Assembly: GCA_019694795.1 (NCBI GenBank)
Contig: JAIBBF010000014.1
Coordinates: 1-62,402, forward strand
Direction: 5' to 3'
DNA: 62,402 nucleotides
Source of the DNA: Flavobacteriales bacterium
GTDB lineage: Bacteria > Bacteroidota > Bacteroidia > Flavobacteriales_D > UBA2798
The notes under the pieces are model-generated. The model was not told where the DNA came from. It worked only from the letters and a program-made list of their open reading frames with translations, and ran no database searches. A program made the position numbers and the translations under genes. Below are positions 19,101 through 26,490 of this stretch, one piece after another (the first letter of the stretch is position 1; each line of letters starts with the position of its first letter).

Positions 19101-19583
19101 TAAGAAGCGAAGGTATTTTCTATTCTTGCTGAGGTCAATTGCAGCGGTAAAGGGAACCGGTTTTAATTCCTTCACCCGCTGGGTGATGGAGGCCTGTACC
19201 AAATCTAATTGCTGACCGGAAATATCGGAATAGGCTCCCAATTGGAGCGTGTTTAATACTTTATCGTTTACATCGGGAAAATGATTCCCGATAATGAGCG
19301 ATGCCTTTTCATAGGAGATAACCTTACCCAGGCGGTAAAGCCGGATTAAAGGATCTATCACCCAAAAAATGAAGCTCGTTAAAAAGACCCCGACAAATGC
19401 AAAAAACATCAGGGTGCGTACACCTGAACTAAAAAAAGCAAAATAATCGGAAATGATTGCTACCAGGTAAAAAGCCAGCACTGAAGAAACGCTGAGCAAA
19501 AGGCCCCGAATCAGAAGATTTTTATAATACTTCCGAATGAATTCGTCGAGCTTTTCAACTAATATGTTCAGGTTGTTATTCAC
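16161..19583 (-). CDS. DUF4175 family large membrane-anchored coiled-coil protein
   Basis: About 1140 residues. The N-terminal region has two adjacent membrane helices (about residues 25-68) and a third near residues 155-175. An extracytoplasmic beta-rich region (about 180-490) with Ig-like strands follows, then a very long charged coiled coil (about 500-800) rich in Gln, Glu and Lys, and a low-complexity Gly/Pro/Gln/Lys region near 930-1000. This is the layout of the DUF4175 family conserved in Bacteroidota; the function is unknown. No ATG is available near the start. GTG at 19583 gives a sensible N-terminus before the conserved LDEFIRKYYKNLLIRG; TTG at 19592 is the alternative. It is the first gene of the operon that ends with the methyltransferase. 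Confidence 0.85.
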   Translation of the reverse strand: MNNNLNILVEKLDEFIRKYYKNLLIRGLLLSVSSVLAFYLVAIISDYFAFFSSGVRTLMFFAFVGVFLTSFIFWVIDPLIRLYRLGKVISYEKASLIIGNHFPDVNDKVLNTLQLGAYSDISGQQLDLVQASITQRVKELKPVPFTAAIDLSKNRKYLRFLLPPVFVVLTLFIAAPGLLKEGTYRLVNYNSDFEVQAPFEFVLLNEKTEAIEQSDYIVQLELKGESIPAEVRIVTGTESYLMQQKDKRHFEYTFKKVSKDFSFHFTADGFSSKEYKVKILPNPSLISFEVQLEFPKYTGLSAKTISNSGDLSVPEGTVAKWLVRTKYTDELRVQLPDTILNLKPSSKDLFVFNSRLKKSGSYSLRSKNQFTSSNDSLNYYLNVVADQYPSISLEEHQDSTSLKRKFFAGEISDDYGFTKLSFAYRFIESSDSVSDKQLHTVDLPFSRQNTSDRFVYYWDMSTMSISPGDQIEYYFVVYDNDGIHGPKFTRSATRVFKAPTLEEISASTDKNNKEIKSDLESALKEAKKIDKEMQLLKQEMLEKKQLGWQDKSKLENLMERQMNLQKQIEQIKQDNKLNNQQKTEFNEMDPALLEKQKQLEEMFDKIMTDEMKKLYDELQKLMEAMNKDKVQEQMQEMEMSNKELEKELDRSLELFKQMEFEQKMENISEKLNELAEKQEKLSEDTKDKKESQENLEKRQEELNKEFENIKKDLEELNKLNEELENKKNLENTEESQEKISEEMQKSSEELDQNKNKKASESQKNASQEMKKLQQQMESMLQGMQAQQNAEDMDAIRALLENLITLSFDQEALMKEMAKTSAKDPKYIKLGQQQRKLQDDAKVIEDSLFALSKRQVSIQSIVNQEMVTINKNMEEAISNIGERKTPQANSNQQYVMTSLNNLALMLDNALQQMQQQMNSSAAGNGSCNKPGKGKPKPGDGKPQGQGQSPEQSVQSIKKMQEDLAKTLEQLKKQLEQQGQQQNGKKPGQKPGMGMPGQNGQLSKELAEMAAQQEALRRKLQELGTELNKDGSGKGNQLKKIAEQMEKNEEDIVNMNINRETLLRQQDIVTRLLESEKALRERDWDEKRQSNEAKNEDLSNSFQFLQYKRQKEKEVELLRTIPADLTPYYKNRVNEYFNVIEK

Positions 19584-19708
19584 GGCTAACAATAAACGGT
19601 TTTGTGTGGCTTTTGTTACGTAAAGATCGTTAAAAAGCGCGAAGCAACAATTTGTACACTTCAGAATGATCGCCGTTCATTTTTTAAGGGGTTTTAATCG
19701 CATTCTTC

Positions 19709-19716
19709 TATCTTTG
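19709..19716 (+). promoter_or_regulatory. gltX promoter -7 element
   Basis: TATCTTTG is an exact TAnnTTTG match, ending 18 bases before the gltX start codon. No clear -33 TTG is seen at the expected distance. Confidence 0.55.
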
Positions 19717-19734
19717 CGGCCAAATTCCTTTCAA

Positions 19735-21273
19735 ATGAACAATCGTCGTGTTAGAGTGCGCTTTGCACCCAGTCCAACGGGTCCCCTTCACATGGGTGGT
19801 GTAAGAACTGCTTTATATAATTACCTGTTTGCCAAAAAGCACGGGGGTGATTTCATTTTGAGAATTGAGGATACCGATCAAACCCGATTTGTTCCAGGTG
19901 CAGAGGAGTACATCATTGAATCGCTAAAATGGTGTGGAATTTTACCGGATGAGGGTGTTGGTTTCGGTGATGGTCCACACCGTCCTTACCGCCAGAGCGA
20001 ACGTAAAAATGCCGGAGTGTATGCACAGTATGCCGACCAGCTGATAAAAAGTGGTCACGCCTATTACGCTTTCGACACTTCGGAGGAACTCGAAGAAATG
20101 AGAAAACGTTTGGAAGCAGCTAAAGCGAAAAGCACTTCCTATAATGCCATTACGCGCCAGCACATGAAAAATTCGCTTACACTTCCGGAGGATGAAGTTG
20201 AGCGCAGAATTAATAGTGGCGATCCATATGTTATCCGAATTAAAATGCCACGCAATGAGGAGGTCCGCTTAAAAGACATCATTCGCGGCTGGGTTGTGGT
20301 AAACACAGCGGAACTTGATGATAAAGTTTTGTTTAAATCAGACGGCATGCCCACCTACCATTTAGCGAATGTGGTAGACGACTATTTAATGCAAACCTCA
20401 CATGTGATTCGCGGTGAAGAATGGTTACCATCTGCCCCGCTCCATGTATTGTTATACCGCTATTTGGGCTGGGAAGAAGTGATGCCTGAATTTGCACATT
20501 TGCCGCTGTTGTTAAAACCTGACGGAAACGGAAAACTGAGCAAGCGCGATGGAGACCGTTTAGGTTTTCCTGTTTTTCCTTTAGAGTGGAAAGATCCTTC
20601 ATCAGGAGAAATTTCATCGGGATACAGAGAGAAAGGATATTTTCCTGAAGCATTTATTAATATTCTGGTGCTTTTGGGATGGCACAGCAGCGGTAATCAG
20701 GAATTGTTTACTCTGGATGAACTCATTCAGGAATTTTCACTGGAGCGCGTAAGTAAAGCCGGGGCAAAATTCGATCCGGAGAAAGCAAAGTGGTTCAATC
20801 AGCAATACCTCAGAAAACACACGCCTGCTGAACTTGCGCAAGCATGGAAACCAGAACTTGAAAAAAGAGGGTTTGCTTTTGATTTAAGTTTTGTAAGCAG
20901 TGTATGCGGATTACTTCAGGAAAAAGCCAATTTCGTAAATGAGTTTTGGTCGCTCGGTAATTATTTCTTCGAAGAGCCTGCTTCTTACGATGCTGAGGTC
21001 GTAAAAAAACGCTGGAACGAAAAAAGCGCGCAGTTTATTCAACAGATTGGAGATGCCTATCAACATTGTGCCGACTTCAATAAAACAAGTGCTGAAGAGC
21101 TATTTAAATCCACAGCAGAAAACTGCGGACTAAAAACCGGTGAGGTGATGCAATTGTTCCGTGTTTGTTTAAGCGGACAAGCGGGTGGTCCGGCCTTGTT
21201 TGAAATGGCTGAATTACTCGGAAAAGACCGCTGTGTAATGCGACTCAAAAAAGCTGCTGAAACCATCAAGTAA
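19735..21273 (+). CDS. gltX: glutamate--tRNA ligase
   Basis: 512 residues from ATG 19735. The N-terminus has the class I signature RFAPSPTGPLHMGG, in which HMGG (19-22) is the HIGH motif, and a KLSKRD segment plays the role of KMSKS. The C-terminal anticodon-binding domain is of normal size. It charges tRNA-Glu, and tRNA-Gln in organisms using the amidotransferase route. The start at 19735 is chosen over an in-frame upstream ATG at 19666, because the promoter element at 19709-19716 lies between them and the family N-terminus begins right here. It is divergent from the DUF4175 operon. Confidence 0.95.
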   Translation: MNNRRVRVRFAPSPTGPLHMGGVRTALYNYLFAKKHGGDFILRIEDTDQTRFVPGAEEYIIESLKWCGILPDEGVGFGDGPHRPYRQSERKNAGVYAQYADQLIKSGHAYYAFDTSEELEEMRKRLEAAKAKSTSYNAITRQHMKNSLTLPEDEVERRINSGDPYVIRIKMPRNEEVRLKDIIRGWVVVNTAELDDKVLFKSDGMPTYHLANVVDDYLMQTSHVIRGEEWLPSAPLHVLLYRYLGWEEVMPEFAHLPLLLKPDGNGKLSKRDGDRLGFPVFPLEWKDPSSGEISSGYREKGYFPEAFINILVLLGWHSSGNQELFTLDELIQEFSLERVSKAGAKFDPEKAKWFNQQYLRKHTPAELAQAWKPELEKRGFAFDLSFVSSVCGLLQEKANFVNEFWSLGNYFFEEPASYDAEVVKKRWNEKSAQFIQQIGDAYQHCADFNKTSAEELFKSTAENCGLKTGEVMQLFRVCLSGQAGGPALFEMAELLGKDRCVMRLKKAAETIK

Positions 21274-21320
21274 TTTTTTGATTTCGTTCACCCTTGCCGA
21301 TTTTTCTCTATTTTAGAAAG

Positions 21321-23291
21321 ATGATCCGCAAGTTGTGTATACTCTTCTTTGTGCTCGCAAGCAGTAAAGCATTTGCGGTATCTACCATTGACAGTCTTTT
21401 ACAAATTACCAGTAGTACTCAACCTGATTCCATCAAGGTTGATGCCTATAATGATCTCATTTGGGAATATTACGGTTACAACAACGATTCTGCCTTGTAT
21501 TATGGCAATCAGAGTATCCGTTTGGCAACAGCCATTGATTATAAAAAAGGTCTGGCCAATGCGCATCGTTATGTAGGAAATGTATACGAATTGATCTCCA
21601 ACTACGCACGAGCATTACAACATCAGCAAATTAGTTTAGAGATTGCGGAATCGATCCATTTTAAACCTGCTATTGCAAGTTCGTTAAGTAATATTGGTTC
21701 AATCTACGAGCGAATTAATGATTATAAAAAGGCATTGAGTTACCTGGAGCGGAGTTTAAAATTATGCATTGAGCTCGACCAAAAAGAAGGTATTGCAGCG
21801 GTGTATGGAAATATCGGAAACATCTATTTTAACATTAAGGCCTTTACCAAATCGCTCGAGTGTTATAAGACGAGTTTAAAAATGAACGAGGAAATTGGTA
21901 ATCTATACGGAATTGCCGTTTCGAAAAGTAATATTGGCAATATTTATATTGAGCAAAAAAAATACAGAGAAGGTATAGAACAACATTTGTCTTCGCTGGA
22001 GATCCGAACACAGATTAATCATCGTCAGGGAATGGCAAGTTCAATGGCAAGTCTGGGTATTTGTTATCAGGCGATTGGCGACATTCAAAAAGCGAAAGAA
22101 TATTTTGCGCAATCGGCCTTAATCTCAGATGAAGTAGACGATGTGTTATCGGGAATGAAAGCAAATAAGGGATTGTATGAGATATCGAAAGAAAACAAGA
22201 ACTATCCTGAAGCGCTTCGATATCATGAAGAATTTTTCCGCTTAAATGATTCTGTTTTTAATGCCAACCGTAACGAAGAAATTACCAATCTCCGCACCAA
22301 GTTTGCACTTGATCAACAACAAAAAGAGCTCGACACAAAAGCTGAAGCAGAAAAAATAAAACTTCAGGCGGAAGCAGATGCCGATCATCAGCGACAACAA
22401 ATTATTATTTATGCGTCTGTTGCCATATTGGTAACACTGATTGTTTTTCTTCTCTTTTTATTCAATCGCTTTCAGGTTACGCGCCGTCAAAAATTAATCA
22501 TCGAAGAGCAAAAGAAAACCGTTGAAGAAAGTAATAAACAAATTACCGATTCCATTAACTATGCACGGCGAATTCAAGAAGCCTTGCTGCCTTCTGAACA
22601 TGATTTAAAGTCGCAATTCAACGATTCCTTTTTATTATTTAAACCCAAGGACATTGTTAGCGGAGATTTCTTTTGGATCAGCGATCAGGGCAATCACATC
22701 TTTTTTGCGCTTGCAGATTGTACTGGACATGGCGTACCGGGTGGATTCATGAGTATGCTTGGAACCAGTTTTTTGAACGAAATCATCAATGAAAAAAAGA
22801 TGATGGATCCCGGTTCAATTTTAGATTTATTGCGTGAACGTGTCATTGCTGCTTTACGCCAACAAGGAAACATTGCCGAGAATAAAGACGGTATGGATAT
22901 AGTTTTATGTCGCTATAACAAGAACAACAAACAACTTTGTTATGCTGCCGCTAACAATCATTTCTACGCCATAAAAAACAATGTTCTGTTGGAATGCAAA
23001 GGCGATAAAATGCCGATTGGTTACCATGGTTTGTCCATGCAGCCTTTTCAGGAACATTGCTTAGCGTTAAATGATGGCGACGCTGTGGTGTTGTTTTCTG
23101 ACGGACTTGCGGATCAGTTCGGCGGACCAAACGGAAAAAAACTAAAACATAAATCCCTGGAACAATTAATCAGCGAAAAACACCATATTCCCATGGATCA
23201 AATGGGACGTTCAATCCTGGATCTTTTAAATAACTGGAAGGGGAACCTGGAACAAGTAGATGATGTTTGTGTTGCAGGAATAAGATTTTAA
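21321..23291 (+). CDS. TPR receptor with SpoIIE-type serine phosphatase domain
   Basis: 656 residues: signal peptide (1-19, MIRKLCILFFVLASSKAFA), seven or so TPR repeats on the periplasmic side (about 35-310, with repeated ..NIG.IY......AL.Y....L), one membrane helix (about 362-385), a coiled-coil linker, and a C-terminal PP2C-like SpoIIE domain. The domain is joined by the motif ITDSINYARRIQEALLP and includes SGDFFW, ADCTGHGVPGGFMSM, DGMDIVL and LFSDGLADQ, which hold the metal-binding aspartates. The likely role is sensing through the TPR region and dephosphorylating a cytoplasmic partner. The start at 21321 is preferred because it begins the signal peptide. It is followed 2 bases later by folB. 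Confidence 0.88.
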   Translation: MIRKLCILFFVLASSKAFAVSTIDSLLQITSSTQPDSIKVDAYNDLIWEYYGYNNDSALYYGNQSIRLATAIDYKKGLANAHRYVGNVYELISNYARALQHQQISLEIAESIHFKPAIASSLSNIGSIYERINDYKKALSYLERSLKLCIELDQKEGIAAVYGNIGNIYFNIKAFTKSLECYKTSLKMNEEIGNLYGIAVSKSNIGNIYIEQKKYREGIEQHLSSLEIRTQINHRQGMASSMASLGICYQAIGDIQKAKEYFAQSALISDEVDDVLSGMKANKGLYEISKENKNYPEALRYHEEFFRLNDSVFNANRNEEITNLRTKFALDQQQKELDTKAEAEKIKLQAEADADHQRQQIIIYASVAILVTLIVFLLFLFNRFQVTRRQKLIIEEQKKTVEESNKQITDSINYARRIQEALLPSEHDLKSQFNDSFLLFKPKDIVSGDFFWISDQGNHIFFALADCTGHGVPGGFMSMLGTSFLNEIINEKKMMDPGSILDLLRERVIAALRQQGNIAENKDGMDIVLCRYNKNNKQLCYAAANNHFYAIKNNVLLECKGDKMPIGYHGLSMQPFQEHCLALNDGDAVVLFSDGLADQFGGPNGKKLKHKSLEQLISEKHHIPMDQMGRSILDLLNNWKGNLEQVDDVCVAGIRF

Positions 23292-23293
23292 AC

Positions 23294-23644
23294 ATGGGAA
23301 TTGTATCGATTAAAGGCCAAAGGGTTTACGCCTATCATGGTTGTTTGGAAGAAGAAGCTTTAGTGGGAACAGAATACCGTATTGATGTAGATATACATCT
23401 TGACTTCACAAAAGCATCCATCAGTGATGATTTGACAGAAACAGCCGATTATGTTGTAGTGGCCGCAATAGTTAAAGAAGAAATGGCTATCCGCAGTAAA
23501 CTGATAGAGCAGGTTGCATATCGAATCATTGGTAGAATCCGGGGTGTATATCCAAAGGCGGATAAAGTGGTAATCTGTCTCCAAAAGATTAATCCTCCGG
23601 CGGGTGCCGACCTGGATTATGTTAGTGTTACGCTAGAGGGCTAG
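23294..23644 (+). CDS. folB: dihydroneopterin aldolase
   Basis: 116 residues, the normal size. It shows the YAYHGCLEEE motif (13-21) with the active-site glutamate, the LTETADYV and LIEQVAYRI helices, and the catalytic lysine K98 in VVICLQKINPP. The enzyme converts 7,8-dihydroneopterin to 6-hydroxymethyl-dihydropterin plus glycolaldehyde in folate synthesis, working as an octamer in the cytoplasm. ATG 23294 starts 2 bases after the stop of the TPR phosphatase gene, so the two are transcriptionally linked. The longer in-frame start upstream overlaps the previous gene and is unlikely. Confidence 0.92.
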   Translation: MGIVSIKGQRVYAYHGCLEEEALVGTEYRIDVDIHLDFTKASISDDLTETADYVVVAAIVKEEMAIRSKLIEQVAYRIIGRIRGVYPKADKVVICLQKINPPAGADLDYVSVTLEG

Positions 23645-23661
23645 TACAATCGATTTTTTTG

Positions 23662-23669
23662 TATATTTG
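23662..23669 (+). promoter_or_regulatory. tRNA-Cys promoter -7 element
   Basis: TATATTTG, an exact TAnnTTTG match, ends 12 bases before the first base of the tRNA. Confidence 0.6.
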
Positions 23670-23681
23670 TCGACCCTAAAT

Positions 23682-23755
23682 GGTCCTGTGGCCGAGCGGC
23701 TAGGCAGAGGTCTGCAAAACCTTGTACAGCGGTTCGAATCCGCTCGGGACCTCCA
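23682..23755 (+). tRNA. tRNA-Cys (anticodon GCA)
   Basis: The full cloverleaf can be drawn. Acceptor stem GGTCCTG (23682-23688) pairs with CGGGACC (23745-23751). D stem is GCC/GGC. The anticodon stem GAGGT/ACCTT encloses loop CTGCAAA with anticodon GCA at 23714-23716. T stem AGCGG/CCGCT encloses TTCGAAT. The discriminator base is T at 23752, as expected for cysteine, and the 3' CCA is encoded at 23753-23755. Confidence 0.97.
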
Positions 23756-23756
23756 A

Positions 23757-23790
23757 GAAAGCCGGTGCAAGTGCATCGGCTTTTTTATTT
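23757..23790 (+). terminator. terminator after tRNA-Cys
   Basis: Nine-base-pair stem AGCCGGTGC (23760-23768) / GCATCGGCT (23773-23781), with one G-T pair and loop AAGT, followed by a T-run. Confidence 0.85.
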
Positions 23791-23816
23791 TCTTCCTTTT
23801 ATTTTAGCATATGGAC

Positions 23817-23850
23817 AAAAAAAATCCGGACCCTTTCGAGTCCGGAAATT
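23817..23850 (-). terminator. terminator of the frameshifted T9SS cargo gene
   Basis: Perfect stem TCCGGAC (23825-23831) / GTCCGGA (23840-23846) with an 8-base loop. On the minus strand it is followed by eight T. It lies about 20 bases beyond the stop codon of the gene at 23870. Confidence 0.82.
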
Positions 23851-23869
23851 TTATTTGTTTGGTGTTTAT

Positions 23870-25758
23870 TTATTTCTGAAGAATCAGTTTTTCGGTTTGA
23901 GTTTGTCCGTTTCCAGTGAAGCGAACAAAATAAACTCCGGCTGATTGTTCGGTAAGATCAATTTGTTTTACTGCACCATTTTGAATGTTGTTCCATTGTG
24001 ATGAAGCAACTACTTTACCGCTAAGATCAATTACCTCTACTTGTACAACTGAAACGATTGTTCCAAATGAAACATTAATCATTCCATTGCTAGGATTAGG
24101 GTAAAGACTGATGTTGTTTACCAATGAAAGATCTTCTACTCCAGCACAAGCATCAACTACGATAGCGAGTGAATCTGAATTTGAACATCCGTCAACATCC
24201 GTGTAAGAGTAAGTCAATGTATAGTTACCTACAGTAACAGTAGTTGGATCGAAAGATGTACCGGAAATACCGTTACCCGACCAAGAACCTCCAACCGGTG
24301 TTCCGGTTAAAGCAACTTGTGTTCCGTAAGTACAAACTGTAGAAACAGGTGAAGAAACAGTTACGTTTGGAAGTCCGTCTTCATCACCATAGCCTGCAAC
24401 CCAATACAAAGCGTTAGCCATTAAGTCGCCACCTTGCGTTGATGCATCCCATAAATCGGAACGAGAATCTGATGAAGGAGGGAAGAAGTTAAGGTCGGCA
24501 CGACGAGCATTGTTTCCACCAACATTTGTTTTATAAGCAACCAATCCAACTCCATTATCCCAATCTGCCAACATAGTAGCGCCTGCAGCAAGTGTAACTG
24601 AAGGAGATATAAAGGAAGCCGATCCTCCATTAAGATTTGTGATTCCTTTAATGATAGGGTGACAATCGTTATAAACCGTACCTAAATAGAGAGTGGTACC
24701 GTCTGTTTGGTTTCCTGATGGAACCATCACCTGGTAGGTGCTGGTATTAAATGCACCGGCAATGGGAACGCTAGCCGTTGAAAAAACTGCATTAACAACT
24801 CCACCGCCATTATCGATATAAGCAGCGAGATTATCACCAAGAAGTATATCATCTTGTGCTCCGTAGTCAGTAAATACCAACACCGCATCATAATAATCAA
24901 GTTCAGCTACAGTTGGTGTACCATCAACATAAATATTATACAAAGCCGCTTTACCGAATTTACCAGTTGCAAGGATTTTGTCTGCAACATCTTGTAACCA
25001 CACATTGTCGTCTTCTGCACCGGCAACAAGGATACGTGGACGAATGGTCCATGTTAAAGCATTTGCCATTAACAATCCGCCGTCAGTAGCAGAATTCCAA
25101 AAGTCGGAACGAACATCGATGGATGGTGGGTAAAGGTTTAAATCCACGCGGCGTGATTTTGCTGGACCAACATTTTCTTTAACTGCCACTAACCAAGAAC
25201 CGTTATTCCATTGTGCAATGGTAGAAGCGCCCGGGGCAAGTGTAGTAGATGTAGATACATAACTTGCAGTACCGCCATCTAAAGAGTTTACACCTTGCAT
25301 TACAGGGTGACTTGGATCCAGAACGGTACCAAGTGTAAGTTGTGTGTTTTGATTCTGACCAGAAGGGACAACCACTTGATAAGTAGAAGTATTAAAGTTT
25401 CCATCGATAGGAACACTGGCATTTGCAAAAACGCAGTTTACAACACCGCCACCGCCATCGATATAAGCGGCCAGATTATCTCCCATTAATACTGAGTAGC
25501 TTGCTGAACCGTCAGTGAAAGTTAACACTGCATCATAAGCCTGAAGGTCTGTAAGTGTAGGAGTACCTGCAGAAATGTTATAAATGTCTACCACGTCAAA
25601 CTGACCTGTAGCCTGAAGTTTAGCCTGAACATCGTTGTTCCATGCCGGATCTCCCGGAGCACCGCATACCAATACTTTAATCTGAGCATTGGAAAGTGTC
25701 CCCGTAAAGAATAAAGCTATCGCAAGAGAAAGCTTTTAGAATTTTGTAAAAGTTTCAT
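23870..25758 (-). CDS. T9SS type A cargo protein with two tandem ThuA/GATase-like domains; frameshift in the signal peptide
   Basis: The long open frame (600 codons from 25672 down to 23870) has no ATG at its start and opens with VLVCGAPGD, a strand that should follow a signal peptide. Upstream in the same frame lie the residues KLSLAIALFF..LSNAQ, a typical hydrophobic core and cleavage site, ended by a stop at 25738-25736. A good start, ATG at 25758, is in the -1 frame and reads MKLLQNSK before joining. One extra A in the four-A run (T4 on plus, 25734-25737) would join both into one intact protein. The body has two similar domains of about 215 residues (VLVCGAP...; ILVAGAE...), an Ig-like domain (about 437-508), and a T9SS type A sorting domain (about 520-600). 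Function unknown. Confidence 0.7.
24392..25672 (-). repeat. tandem duplication of a 215-residue domain
   Basis: Residues 1-209 and 212-427 of the open frame align throughout: both contain a V/ILV.GA start, an ATGQF/ATGKF element, YDAVL.FTD, GDNLAAYID.GGGVVN, FNTSTYQV.VPSG, and a closing RSD.W....GG.LMANAL.W. This is an internal gene duplication of a flavodoxin-like domain. Confidence 0.85.
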
Positions 25759-26124
25759 GCATATTCTTTTCGTTTTGGGTTTTACAAATCAAAAGTAATT
25801 AGGATATTATGTATGAATTAGGACAAAAATCATATTTCGGAAAGTTTTTGTGAGCATTCAGAAGATTTTGAAAAAAATAATTAATAAACATCCTGGTTGT
25901 TTTAATAAGTTATGCTTTACAAAAAAGCTTCGTTGTATTTTAATTGAATTTAATACTCTAATTACGTTCAACCTAAAAAATGCTATAAATCGGGTATTAA
26001 TACCATATAATCTAGGTGGTCCTACCGAAAAAGCCCGATCAGGTGCTGATTCGTCCTTATTTTACCTTTATATTAAATGGGATTAATCGTTTTATCACCC
26101 GGTGCGTAAAACGCATATTTGAAT
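25759..26124. other. 366-base intergenic region
   Basis: AT-rich. It holds an exact minus-strand -7 element (25790-25797) for the T9SS cargo gene. On the plus strand there is a TACCTTTA near 26072, one mismatch from the -7 consensus but far from the cytochrome gene start. A 78-codon frame at 25850-26086 has no family resemblance and unusual composition. I see no gene. Confidence 0.6.
25790..25797 (-). promoter_or_regulatory. -7 element of the T9SS cargo gene
   Basis: On the minus strand TACTTTTG, an exact TAnnTTTG match, lies 31 bases before the ATG at 25758. It supports 25758 as the true original start of the frameshifted gene. Confidence 0.5.
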
Positions 26125-26472
26125 GTGAAATGGATTTTATTTATGGTGACGGTGTTCGCTATTGCGTGCACAAACAACGTTGCTCCTCCGCCTCCGCAAA
26201 CGTGCGATACAAGTATTGTTTCTTATCATAACGACATTGTTCCGCTCATTCTGTCTTCCTGTTTCTCCTGTCATTCTGCCCCATCACCCAGTGCGGGTAT
26301 TAATCTTGCCGACAGCGCCTCCTTTTTTTTCTATGTAAACGAAGGTAGTTTTTATGGTGCGGTTAGCTGGGACGGTTCCTATGCTTTAATGCCGCCTGAT
26401 GCTAAACTGGATGATTGCTCCATGGCAAAAATCACAAAGTGGAAAAACGAAGGATACCCCGCCAATCAATAG
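26125..26472 (+). CDS. monoheme c-type cytochrome lipoprotein
   Basis: 115 residues from GTG 26125. The signal peptide ends with a lipobox at C15 (FAIAC), giving a lipoprotein. The heme motif CFSCH is at 46-50, and a likely distal ligand is M89 in YALMPPD. The C-terminal KITKWKNEGYP resembles the end of the small cytochrome domains found in Bacteroidota and Planctomycetes (the IKKWIDAGAP pattern). It may be an electron carrier in the periplasm; the partner is unknown. GTG at 26125 is chosen because it gives a compact signal peptide; TTG 26119 is an alternative. It is convergent with gldM, 18 bases apart. Confidence 0.78.
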   Translation: MKWILFMVTVFAIACTNNVAPPPPQTCDTSIVSYHNDIVPLILSSCFSCHSAPSPSAGINLADSASFFFYVNEGSFYGAVSWDGSYALMPPDAKLDDCSMAKITKWKNEGYPANQ

Positions 26473-26490
26473 CGGAGCACCCTTTACCTA

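Noticed and set aside
25730-25740. Programmed -1 frameshifting at the A-run of the T9SS cargo gene
   Set aside because: The site lacks a canonical slippery heptamer and I see no strong downstream structure; an indel or assembly error is more likely, though not excluded.
25850-26086. 78-codon open frame in the intergenic region
   Set aside because: AT-rich composition, no family pattern, and it lies between two genes with their own signals.
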